Source: Arcticibacter sp.
GTDB taxonomy: Bacteria; Bacteroidota; Bacteroidia; 2-12-FULL-35-15
DNA: 64,000 bases
Reading direction: 5' to 3'
Assembly: GCA_021155045.1 (NCBI GenBank)
Contig: JAJNQB010000019.1
Span: forward strand, 248,001-312,000
Under the pieces are notes generated by a model that was not told where the DNA came from, did no database searches, and saw nothing but the letters and a program-made list of their open reading frames with translations. Positions 25,265 through 33,690 of the stretch are shown piece after piece. The position numbers were made by a program, and so were the translations under genes. Numbering within the stretch: the first letter of the stretch is position 1; the number at the start of each line of letters is the position of its first letter.

Positions 25265-26347
25265 ATGAGTATTACTAAAGATCAAATATTAGAAGCTTTA
25301 AAAAATGTTGATGATCCAGATTTGAAAAAAGATTTGGTTACACTTGAAATGATAAAAGATGTAGAGGTAGAAGGGAAAAAAGTAAGTTTTACTGTTGTGC
25401 TTACTACACCTGCTTGCCCTATGAAAGATATGATTCACAAAGCATGCGTAAATGCTGTTTTGCATTTTGTAGATAAAGATGCTGAGGTGAATGTTACCAT
25501 GTCATCAAATGTTTCTTCTAGAAAAAGTTCGGGACCTATATTACCAAATGTTAAAAATTTTATTGCAGTTGCATCTGGGAAAGGTGGAGTGGGTAAATCC
25601 ACAGTAGCCTCTAATTTGGCTGCTGGATTGGCAAAGCAAGGTGCAAAAGTAGGTTTGATTGATGCTGATATTTATGGTCCATCACAAACAATTATGTTTG
25701 ATGTGCAACAAGAAAAACCATTGATAAGAAAAGTAGATGGTGTAAATAAAATTGTTCCAGTAGAAAGTTATGGAGTAAAAATATTGTCAATCGGTTTTTT
25801 TGCTGATACTGCTCAAGCAGTTGCATGGCGCGGACCAATGGCTGTGAAAGCACTAAATCAACTTTTGTCGGATGCTGATTGGGGAGAATTAGATTATATG
25901 ATTATTGATTTACCTCCAGGAACGGGGGACATTCACTTATCTATTGTCGGTTCTGTTCCTTTGAATGGAGTTGTAATAGTAAGTACACCACAAAATGTTG
26001 CTCTAGCAGATGCACAAAAAGGAATTGGAATGTTTCAGATGCAACAAATAAATGTTCCTGTTTTGGGTATTGTAGAAAATATGGCATATTTTACACCAGC
26101 AGAATTGCCTAATAATAAATATTATATTTTCGGAAAAGATGGAGCAAAAGCCTTAGCCGAAAAATTAGAAATTCCTTTACTTGCTGAAATTCCTTTGGTA
26201 CAAAGTATTTGTGAGGCAGGCGATGCCGGCAGACCAGCCGTATTGCAAGAAAACACACCACAAGCAATAGCATTTATGGAAATGGTCGGAAATATTGCAC
26301 AACAAGTGTCCATAGTAAACTCAAAAAAAGAAGTATTAGTAAGTTAA
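25265..26347 (+). CDS. mrp: Mrp/ApbC-type P-loop ATPase, iron-sulfur cluster carrier
   Basis: This 360-residue cytosolic ATPase is of the Mrp/NBP35 family, which carries and transfers iron-sulfur clusters. An N-terminal MIP18 (DUF59) domain (TTPACPMKDM) is followed by the deviant Walker A GKGGVGKST, DADIYGPSQ, and DLPPGTGDIHLS as Walker B. The CxxC pair that in many ApbC proteins follows the ENMSYF motif is absent here; the sequence reads ENMAYFTPAELPNNKYYIFG. Cluster binding must therefore differ, as I believe is usual in this phylum. The next gene is a NifU-like protein 28 bp downstream, supporting a shared role. Confidence 0.9.
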   Translation: MSITKDQILEALKNVDDPDLKKDLVTLEMIKDVEVEGKKVSFTVVLTTPACPMKDMIHKACVNAVLHFVDKDAEVNVTMSSNVSSRKSSGPILPNVKNFIAVASGKGGVGKSTVASNLAAGLAKQGAKVGLIDADIYGPSQTIMFDVQQEKPLIRKVDGVNKIVPVESYGVKILSIGFFADTAQAVAWRGPMAVKALNQLLSDADWGELDYMIIDLPPGTGDIHLSIVGSVPLNGVVIVSTPQNVALADAQKGIGMFQMQQINVPVLGIVENMAYFTPAELPNNKYYIFGKDGAKALAEKLEIPLLAEIPLVQSICEAGDAGRPAVLQENTPQAIAFMEMVGNIAQQVSIVNSKKEVLVS

Positions 26348-26375
26348 ATTTTCTAAATTCGTATAAAATATAACC

Positions 26376-26627
26376 ATGAGTGATTTAACAAAAAGAGTAG
26401 AGGATGCCTTAGAACAAATTCGCCCTTATTTACAAGCCGATGGTGGTAATGTTTCGTTGATTGAAGTTGTTGGTGGCGATACCGTAAAATTAGAATTGCT
26501 TGGAGCATGTAAATCGTGTTCAATGAGTATGATGACTTTGAAAGCGGGGATAGAAGAAACAATTAAACGTGCTGTTCCAGAAATAAAAAATGTTGAAGCC
26601 GTTAATAGTACTATTGCAACTACATAA
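26376..26627 (+). CDS. NifU C-terminal-domain iron-sulfur scaffold protein
   Basis: This 83-residue single-domain NifU-like (Nfu) protein has the cluster-binding pair in GACKSCSMS and the usual LRPYL-like opening (EQIRPYLQADGGNVSLIEV). It would hold a 4Fe-4S cluster between two subunits and hand it to target enzymes. The gene is 28 bp downstream of mrp and almost certainly co-transcribed with it. Length is typical for stand-alone versions. Confidence 0.9.
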   Translation: MSDLTKRVEDALEQIRPYLQADGGNVSLIEVVGGDTVKLELLGACKSCSMSMMTLKAGIEETIKRAVPEIKNVEAVNSTIATT

Positions 26628-26637
26628 AAAAATAAAA

Positions 26638-27990
26638 ATGAAAAAAATATTTTTTATATTTTCTTGTGTTTATCTATTGGTTTCTTGCACACCTGAGTTG
26701 GATATTCCAAAGCCGAGTGCAGGCGAAGCAAATTTTTCTAAAACTATTGCCATTGGCGGAAACTACATGGCAGGTTATCAAAATGGAGCATTATTCAGAA
26801 AAGGACAACGATTATCATTACCAGCATTGTTAGCAGAACAATTTAGAATGGTGGGAGGAAATATTTTTAGTCAAGCCTTGATGCCCGATGATAATGGTAT
26901 TGGAATGAATACCAAAACATGGGAAAGTTATTTTATTACACCAAGTAAATTAGGATATAAAACAGATTGCAAAGGAGTAACTTCTTTATCGCCAATAAAA
27001 AATTATATAACAGTTTCAGGGGCAAATACTTATATGGTGGGCATTGCAGGAAATAGCGTTCATAACCTTGCAATTCCGTTTGCAAACATGGCTGATTATT
27101 TTAACCCTGTTTTAGGAAATAGTTTTTCTATTACAGGAAATAAAAACCCTTATTACAATCGGATTGCAAGTAATCCAGGTGTATCTACATTAGCCAATGA
27201 TATTGTTGCACAAAATCCAACATTTATAATTTCTTGGCTTGGGATGGAAGATATTTACAATTATGCTTCCAGCGGTGGAACATCCAATCCAATTCCTTCT
27301 GCAGTAAGTTTTAGTAATTCGGTTGAAGCCATATTAAGTCCTTTAATATCTGGAGGAGCAAAAGGAGTTATTGCAACTATTCCTGATTTCAGAAGCTTTC
27401 CATATTATAGTTTAGTAAAATGGGATAATGCTGAATTAACACAAATTCAAGCTGATTCATTAAATTATATTTACGATACACTTTCTGGTTTATCGCACAT
27501 GCATTTTATTAAAGGAAGAAATCCATTTGTAATTGATGATGTAAACGCACCCAGTGGAATTCGTCAATTAAAAAATGGGGAATACATTACGCTTTCCGTT
27601 CCTTTGGATTCTATGAAGTGCTATAAATACGGCTTGTTGGTAAATACAGTAAATAATCGTTATGTTTTGGATAGCACAGAAGTTTATAAAATAGATCAAG
27701 CAATAAATACTTATAATGCAGTAATTAGAGATAAAGCAGCACAACACAATTTAGCTTTGGTGGATATGAATACTTTTTTTAGAAATATTAATACAGGTAT
27801 AAAGTGGGATGGAGCAGATTTTAACATGACTTTTGTGAGTGGAGGATTTTTAAGTTTAGATGGCTATACTCCCAATCAAAAAGGATATGCGCTTATTGCA
27901 AACGAATTTATTAAAGCTATCAACGCTAAATACAAAGCGGTAATTCCCACGATTAATTGTGTAGAATGTGATGGAATTTTGTTTCCCTAA
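26638..27990 (+). CDS. SGNH/GDSL-like lipoprotein lacking catalytic residues
   Basis: From the ATG at 26638 (450 residues) the protein has a lipoprotein signal (YLLVSC, Cys 17). It follows the layout of Bacteroidota SGNH/GDSL hydrolases: an opening block IAIGGNYMAGYQNGALF, a middle block IISWLGMEDIYNYASSGG and an end block LDGYTPNQKGYALIANEF. At each catalytic position the expected residue is replaced: the nucleophile Ser of GxS (about N42 here), the Asn of GxND (GMED), and the His of DGVHP (DGYTP). It is therefore probably a pseudoenzyme or binding protein. It begins 10 bp after the NifU-like gene; a link to iron-sulfur metabolism is not implied. Confidence 0.75.
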   Translation: MKKIFFIFSCVYLLVSCTPELDIPKPSAGEANFSKTIAIGGNYMAGYQNGALFRKGQRLSLPALLAEQFRMVGGNIFSQALMPDDNGIGMNTKTWESYFITPSKLGYKTDCKGVTSLSPIKNYITVSGANTYMVGIAGNSVHNLAIPFANMADYFNPVLGNSFSITGNKNPYYNRIASNPGVSTLANDIVAQNPTFIISWLGMEDIYNYASSGGTSNPIPSAVSFSNSVEAILSPLISGGAKGVIATIPDFRSFPYYSLVKWDNAELTQIQADSLNYIYDTLSGLSHMHFIKGRNPFVIDDVNAPSGIRQLKNGEYITLSVPLDSMKCYKYGLLVNTVNNRYVLDSTEVYKIDQAINTYNAVIRDKAAQHNLALVDMNTFFRNINTGIKWDGADFNMTFVSGGFLSLDGYTPNQKGYALIANEFIKAINAKYKAVIPTINCVECDGILFP

Positions 27991-27992
27991 AC

Positions 27993-28184
27993 TTACTCAA
28001 CAATTTTTGCTTTTAAATATTTTGTATTCGTGAATACATCTTTATTGTTTTTATCTATTTGAGTTTCATCATACACTTCAATAACAAATGATGATTCATC
28101 AACCCAAGCAATAGCAAATATTCTCCATTTTTTTGTACGAAAAACACTACATTCCTTAAATTCAAATCTATTAAGTTGATTTAT
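27993..28184 (-). pseudogene. Open frame without start, likely frameshifted tail of the adjacent lipoprotein
   Basis: On the minus strand a frame is open from 28184 to a TAA at 27993, reading INQLNRFEFKECSVFRTKKW then RIFAIAWVDESSFVIEVYDE and a tail ending YLKAKIVE. It is protein-like, with alternating hydrophobic strands, but no ATG, GTG or TTG precedes it. It overlaps the last codons of the 28171-28797 gene in a different frame. A single-base shift in the A-rich AAAATAAATAAATC stretch would fuse the two into one protein of about 270 residues. I read it as a frameshifted C-terminus, though a sequencing error would look the same. Confidence 0.5.
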
Positions 28185-28797
28185 TTATTTTGTAAAGTGC
28201 AATAGAGGATTCTCGATTAAATACAGTTGTTGAATAAATGAGTAATTGTTTTTCTTCTTTAGAAATCAAGGGTAAAGCATTTCCATCATCAAAATCGCAA
28301 GGGGGAATGTAAGTGATGTCAGTAGCACTATCAATTAAAGCCAAATTAGAATAACCTTCGCCTAGATGATTGGTTATATACATTTTTAAAGGTTTTAAAA
28401 AACCTTCATAAGAAGTACAATTATTAAAATTTTCTGGGCAAAAAAGTTTAATTGTAAAATTTGCAGTAGTTAAATAAATAGGAACACCTTGTTTATTTAT
28501 TTTAGTAGAATCATAATAAATTTTTGGATTATATAATGTGTAATAATTTTCAAATTCAGATTGAGCAATAGTCGTGAAAAAAAGATTTAATCCTTTGCTC
28601 TTTTCTTTCACATGATAAACAATGGAATCTGTTTTCTCTACAGCCGTTGAATCAATGCATAGTGCTGATGAAAATTGCGTGATTAAAAGTGTATCCGTTT
28701 TTGTTTTGCTTTTAACTTCATTATTTTGCTGTGAACAAGAAAACAGTAAAAAAATAGAAAATAAAAAGAGTAGAAGTTGTTTTTTTATTTTGCTCAT
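28171..28797 (-). CDS. Lipoprotein of unknown function, possibly truncated by a frameshift
   Basis: This 208-residue protein has a lipoprotein signal (FLLFSC, Cys 21) and a mixed beta-rich body with no recognised domain. Cysteines occur in SSALCID, LFCPENFNNCTSY and PPCDFDD. The frame closes shortly after SSIALYKINKST, where an overlapping frame continues protein-like sequence (27993-28184), so the natural product may be longer. It lies alone between the SGNH-like gene, on the opposite strand, and the DUF3467 gene. Confidence 0.65.
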   Translation of the reverse strand: MSKIKKQLLLFLFSIFLLFSCSQQNNEVKSKTKTDTLLITQFSSALCIDSTAVEKTDSIVYHVKEKSKGLNLFFTTIAQSEFENYYTLYNPKIYYDSTKINKQGVPIYLTTANFTIKLFCPENFNNCTSYEGFLKPLKMYITNHLGEGYSNLALIDSATDITYIPPCDFDDGNALPLISKEEKQLLIYSTTVFNRESSIALYKINKST

Positions 28798-28888
28798 TCA
28801 AAATGGATAAAGCATTCTTTTATTTTTTGTTTTTACTGGCAGCACTTCGAGGAAAATCAGACTAAAAATTTTATAAATATTTTTTTAA

Positions 28889-29200
28889 TTATGCTTGTGC
28901 TGTTGGCCCACCAAAATTTAATGGTAAACCATTTGGCATTTCAGTGTCTTTTATATTACCATGTATTTGTTCAAACTTAGAAATATTATCCTTTAACGCT
29001 TTCATTAAGCGTTTTGCGTGTTGTGGAGTAAGTACAATACGCGATTTTACTTTTGCCTTTGGCACACCAGGCATCATCTTAATAAAATCTACTACAAACT
29101 CTGATGGAGAGTGTGTAATAATAGCCAAATTCGAATAAATTCCTTCTGCTATTTCTTCTGTTAGTTCAATATTTAATTGGTTTTGATTTTGCTCTTCCAT
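28889..29200 (-). CDS. DUF3467 protein
   Basis: This 103-residue soluble protein matches the DUF3467 family of Bacteroidota: IELTEEIAEGIYSNLAIITH, SPSEFVVDFIKMMPG, and RIVLTPQHAKRLMKAL. The function is unknown. The gene sits just after rpoC on the same strand, a position I recall as recurrent for this family, but here a terminator hairpin separates them. The C-terminal tail is rich in Gly, Pro and Asn and probably disordered. Confidence 0.85.
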   Translation of the reverse strand: MEEQNQNQLNIELTEEIAEGIYSNLAIITHSPSEFVVDFIKMMPGVPKAKVKSRIVLTPQHAKRLMKALKDNISKFEQIHGNIKDTEMPNGLPLNFGGPTAQA

Positions 29201-29243
29201 GGTTTATTGTTTTAATGTTATTTGTAAAGTTAGTGTTTTAATA

Positions 29244-29276
29244 AAAGAGGGACAAACATTTCTGTTGTCCCTCTTT
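29244..29276 (-). terminator. Terminator after rpoC
   Basis: A 12-bp stem, AAAGAGGGACAA paired with TTGTCCCTCTTT, has a 9-nt loop and is followed on the minus strand by TTATTAAAAC. It lies 45 bp after the rpoC stop and likely ends the tuf-rpoC superoperon; some read-through could feed the DUF3467 gene. Confidence 0.75.
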
Positions 29277-29320
29277 TTACTTATAATTTTATTTATTCTT
29301 ACAAATTAGCAATTCGCAGA

Positions 29321-32300
29321 TTATGCTTCTTCTTCAATCACTTCTTTTTTAGAAGCCATTAATCTGTCCATTTCTTCTTGTGAACCAACAATCATTTTCT
29401 CGTACGTTCTCAATCCTGTACCTGCAGGAATTAAATGTCCAACAATTACGTTTTCTTTCAATCCTAATAAGTTATCAACCTTACCGCTTACAGCAGCTTC
29501 GTTCAACACTTTTGTAGTTTCTTGGAATGATGCAGCACTCATAAAGCTATTTGTTTGTAAAGACGCACGTGTAATACCTTGTAATATCTGAGTAGATGTA
29601 GCTGGTACTGCTTCGCGTGCCTCAATCAATTTCATATCTCTACGTTTTAATGAAGAATTTTCATCACGTAATTTACGAGCACTAATGATTTGTCCTGCTT
29701 TGTAAAGTGAAGACTCTCCTGCATCTAACACAACAACTTTAGCATATAAACCATCATTTAAGTTCATAAACTCAGATTTGTTTATCAATTGTTTTTCAAG
29801 GAAAATAGTATCGCCCGACTCAAGAATTTCAACTTTACGCATCATCTGACGAACAATTACTTCAAAATGTTTGTCGTTAATTTTTACACCTTGTAAACGA
29901 TAAACCTCTTGTACCTCATTTACTAAATATTCTTGAACAGCAGTAGGACCTTTAATTGCAAGGATATCGCTTGGAGTAATTGCTCCATCAGACAATGGTT
30001 CACCTGCTTTAATAAAGTCGTTCTCTTGAACTAAAATATGTTTTGATAATTGAACTAAGTATGTTTTCTTTTCTCCTGTGCGCGATTCAACAATTACTTC
30101 GCGGTTACCACGTTTGATTTTTCCAAATGATACCACTCCGTCAATTTCTGATACTACAGCTGGATTACTTGGATTGCGTGCTTCAAATAATTCTGTTACA
30201 CGCGGTAAACCTCCTGTGATATCGCCTGTTTTACCAGCCGTACGAGGAATTTTAACAAGTATCTGTCCTGATTCAATTTTTGCGTTATCGTTAACAATTA
30301 CATGTGCTCCAACAGGAATGTTGTAAGTACGCAATACTTCTTTGTTAGCAATAATTTTAATTGCAGGATTTTTACTCTTATCTCTTGTATCAACAATAAC
30401 TTTTTCTTTAAATCCTGTTTGCTCATCTGATTCTTCGCGATAAGTAACACCTTCTTCGATATTTTCGAATTCGATTTTACCTGCAAACTCAGAAACGATA
30501 ACAGCATTGTATGGATCCCAATCACAAATTAAATCTCCTTTTTTTACTTTAGTATTTGCTTTCACATATACTTGAGAACCGTAAGGAATATTTCCTGTTG
30601 TTAATACAATTTTAGTGTTTGCATCAATGATTCTCATCTCAGCAGAACGTCCAATAACAACTTCACCCATCTCGCCTTCAGCGTTTTTGCGTTTCACTGT
30701 TCTTAACTCATCTATTTCGATGATACCGTCATATTTTGCTTCTAATTTACTAGCAGCCGCAATGTTTGATGCTGTACCTCCAACGTGGAATGTACGCAAT
30801 GTAAGCTGTGTTCCTGGCTCCCCAATTGATTGAGCAGCAATAACACCTACTGCTTCACCACGTTGAACCATTCTTCCTGTTGCAAGATTACGTCCGTAAC
30901 ATTTTGTACAAACACCATTTTTACTTTCACATGTTAATACTGAACGTATTTCAACAGCTTCAATTGGTGAGTCTGCTATTAGTTTAGCATAATCTTCTGT
31001 TACTTCTTCTCCTGCTCCAATGATTAACTCCCCAGTTAAAGGATGGTATACATTATCAACAGTTGTACGTCCTAATACTCTATCATATAAAGACTCAACT
31101 ACCTCATCATTTTTCTTCAATGCAGTTGCTACTAGTCCACGTAATGTTCCGCAATCTTCAATAGTAATAATTACATCTTGAGCAACGTCAACTAACCTAC
31201 GTGTTAAATAACCAGCATCAGCTGTTTTTAAGGCAGTATCAGCAAGACCTTTACGGGCACCGTGAGTAGAAATAAAATACTCCAAAATCGATAATCCTTC
31301 TTTAAAGTTAGAGATGATTGGATTTTCAATAATTTCTCCACCACCTGCACCTTTTTGTGGTTTCGCCATCAATCCACGCATACCACCTAACTGACGAATT
31401 TGTTCTTTAGAACCACGAGCTCCGGAATCCAACATCATATAAACAGGGTTGAATCCTTGGCGGTCATTGGTTAGAGTATTCAATACTTTTGCAGTAATAC
31501 GAGAGTTTGTATGTGTCCAAATATCAATGATTTGGTTGTAACGCTCATTGTTGGTAATAAAACCCATGTTGTAGTTTGCAACTACTTCATCAACTTGTAC
31601 ATTTGCATCAGCAATCATTTTGTCTTTATCCTCAGGAACAATTACATCTCCTAAATTAAATGACAATCCTCCACGGAATGCACTCATGAAACCTAATCCT
31701 TTCATATCGTCAAGGAACTTAGCTGTACGAGCCATACCAGTTTCCTTAACAATTGTTCCAATAATATCGCGTAACGATTTTTTAGTTAGCAATTCATTGA
31801 TGTATCCAACTTCTTTTGGAACAACTTGATTAAACAAGATACGACCAACAGTAGTTTCAATTAATTTGTTTACTAATTTATCTCCTTCTTTCACTTGCAA
31901 ACGAACTTTAACGGATGCATGTAGATCAACACGTTTTTCGTTGTATGCAATAATTGTTTCTTCCGGAGAATAGAATGTTAAACCTTCACCTTTAACTTTT
32001 TCTTCTTTTGTAGATTTTTTACTCTTGGTCATGTAATACAGACCAAGAACCATGTCTTGAGAAGGAACTGCAACGGGTGCACCATTAGCGGGATTTAAAA
32101 TGTTATGCGATGCAAGCATCAACAATTGAGCTTCTAAAATTGCAGCGTGTCCTAATGGAACGTGAACAGCCATTTGATCCCCATCAAAATCGGCATTAAA
32201 CGCAGTACAAGTCAATGGGTGCAATTGAATCGCTTTCCCTTCAATTAATTTTGGTTGGAAAGATTGAATACCTAATCTATGTAATGTTGGGGCACGATTC

Positions 32301-33610
32301 AAAAGAACAGGATGTCCTTTCAATACATTCTCTAAAATATCCCAAACGATAGGTTCTTTTTTGTCAACTATTTTCTTAGCAGATTTAACAGTTTTTACAA
32401 CACCACGTTCAATCATCTTACGAATGATAAATGGTTTGAATAATTCTGCTGCCATATCTTTTGGCAATCCGCACTCATGTAATTTTAATTCTGGTCCAAC
32501 GACAATTACCGAACGTGCTGAATAATCCACACGTTTACCAAGTAAATTTTGACGGAAACGGCCTTGTTTACCTTTTAATGAATCAGACAATGATTTTAAA
32601 GCACGGTTTGCTTCCGTTTTTACAGCGTTTGATTTACGTGAGTTATCAAACAATGAATCAACGGATTCTTGTAACATACGTTTTTCGTTACGTAAAATTA
32701 CTTCTGGTGCTTTAATTTCGATTAATCGTTTCAAACGATTGTTACGAATAATAACTCGTCTGTATAAATCATTTAAATCAGATGTAGCAAAACGACCGCC
32801 ATCCAATGGAACCAAAGGACGTAATTCAGGCGGGATAACTGGAACAATTTTTACAATCATCCATTCTGGTTTGTTTTCTACATGTTGGTTTGCATGACGG
32901 AAACTTTCAACAACTTGTAAGCGTTTTAAAGCTTCATTTTTACGTTGTTGCGATGTTTCAGTATTTGCTTTATGTCGTAAATCAAAAGATAATGCATCTA
33001 AATCAATTCTGCTTAACAAAGCAATTAAAGCTTCAGCACCCATTTTAGCGATAAATTTATTTGGGTCGCTATCATCAAGATATTGATTATCTTTTGGTAA
33101 TGTTTCTAATATGTTTAAGTATTCTTCTTCTGATAAAAAATCAAGATAATTGATTCCATCAGCAGCTTTAACACCTGAATTTACTACTACATAACGTTCG
33201 TAGTAAATAATCATATCTAATTTTTTTGTTGGTAATCCTAATAAATAACCAATTTTGTTTGGTAATGATTTAAAATACCAAATATGAGCAACAGGTACAA
33301 CTAAGTTAATGTGCCCCATACGCTCTCTACGTACTTTTTTTTCTGTTACTTCAACTCCACAACGGTCGCAAACAATTCCTTTGTAACGAATACGTTTATA
33401 TTTGCCACAAGCACACTCCCAATCTTTTACTGGTCCAAAAATACGCTCACAAAACAATCCACCCATTTCTGGTTTATATGTTCTGTAATTAATAGTTTCG
33501 GGCTTCACAACTTCACCGCTTGAACGCTCTAAAATCGCTTCAGGTGATGCAAGGCTTATTGTAATTTTCGAGAAATTACTTTTTAATTTTTGTTCTCTTT
33601 TGAAAGCCAT
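29321..33610 (-). CDS. rpoC: DNA-directed RNA polymerase subunit beta'
   Basis: This is the catalytic subunit of RNA polymerase, 1429 residues from the ATG at 33610 (MAFKREQKLKSNF). An ATG 39 bp upstream adds only spacer-derived residues. The N-terminal zinc ribbon CACG...CDRCG, the bridge to the active centre NADFDGDQ (residues about 472-479) with the Mg-binding aspartates, the trigger loop region and the second zinc site (CESKNGVCTKCYGRN) are intact. It follows rpoB after a 77-bp gap with a large hairpin and is the last gene of the superoperon before the terminator. Confidence 0.97.
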   Translation of the reverse strand: MAFKREQKLKSNFSKITISLASPEAILERSSGEVVKPETINYRTYKPEMGGLFCERIFGPVKDWECACGKYKRIRYKGIVCDRCGVEVTEKKVRRERMGHINLVVPVAHIWYFKSLPNKIGYLLGLPTKKLDMIIYYERYVVVNSGVKAADGINYLDFLSEEEYLNILETLPKDNQYLDDSDPNKFIAKMGAEALIALLSRIDLDALSFDLRHKANTETSQQRKNEALKRLQVVESFRHANQHVENKPEWMIVKIVPVIPPELRPLVPLDGGRFATSDLNDLYRRVIIRNNRLKRLIEIKAPEVILRNEKRMLQESVDSLFDNSRKSNAVKTEANRALKSLSDSLKGKQGRFRQNLLGKRVDYSARSVIVVGPELKLHECGLPKDMAAELFKPFIIRKMIERGVVKTVKSAKKIVDKKEPIVWDILENVLKGHPVLLNRAPTLHRLGIQSFQPKLIEGKAIQLHPLTCTAFNADFDGDQMAVHVPLGHAAILEAQLLMLASHNILNPANGAPVAVPSQDMVLGLYYMTKSKKSTKEEKVKGEGLTFYSPEETIIAYNEKRVDLHASVKVRLQVKEGDKLVNKLIETTVGRILFNQVVPKEVGYINELLTKKSLRDIIGTIVKETGMARTAKFLDDMKGLGFMSAFRGGLSFNLGDVIVPEDKDKMIADANVQVDEVVANYNMGFITNNERYNQIIDIWTHTNSRITAKVLNTLTNDRQGFNPVYMMLDSGARGSKEQIRQLGGMRGLMAKPQKGAGGGEIIENPIISNFKEGLSILEYFISTHGARKGLADTALKTADAGYLTRRLVDVAQDVIITIEDCGTLRGLVATALKKNDEVVESLYDRVLGRTTVDNVYHPLTGELIIGAGEEVTEDYAKLIADSPIEAVEIRSVLTCESKNGVCTKCYGRNLATGRMVQRGEAVGVIAAQSIGEPGTQLTLRTFHVGGTASNIAAASKLEAKYDGIIEIDELRTVKRKNAEGEMGEVVIGRSAEMRIIDANTKIVLTTGNIPYGSQVYVKANTKVKKGDLICDWDPYNAVIVSEFAGKIEFENIEEGVTYREESDEQTGFKEKVIVDTRDKSKNPAIKIIANKEVLRTYNIPVGAHVIVNDNAKIESGQILVKIPRTAGKTGDITGGLPRVTELFEARNPSNPAVVSEIDGVVSFGKIKRGNREVIVESRTGEKKTYLVQLSKHILVQENDFIKAGEPLSDGAITPSDILAIKGPTAVQEYLVNEVQEVYRLQGVKINDKHFEVIVRQMMRKVEILESGDTIFLEKQLINKSEFMNLNDGLYAKVVVLDAGESSLYKAGQIISARKLRDENSSLKRRDMKLIEAREAVPATSTQILQGITRASLQTNSFMSAASFQETTKVLNEAAVSGKVDNLLGLKENVIVGHLIPAGTGLRTYEKMIVGSQEEMDRLMASKKEVIEEEA

Positions 33611-33641
33611 ATTATTTGTTTTAAAAAAGTTAAATTCAAAA

Positions 33642-33684
33642 TTCTCCATCTACCTCCTTCTAATGGAGAGGGATAGATGGAGAA
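33642..33684 (-). repeat. Hairpin in the rpoB-rpoC gap
   Basis: The 11-nt arms TTCTCCATCTA (33642-33652) and TAGATGGAGAA (33674-33684) pair perfectly, and CCTC/GAGG pair inside. The phrase resembles the TCTCC...GGAGAGGG repeat seen in Bacteroidota spacers. There is no T run on the minus side, so an RNA-processing or pausing role is likelier than termination. Confidence 0.6.
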
Positions 33685-33690
33685 GTATTT

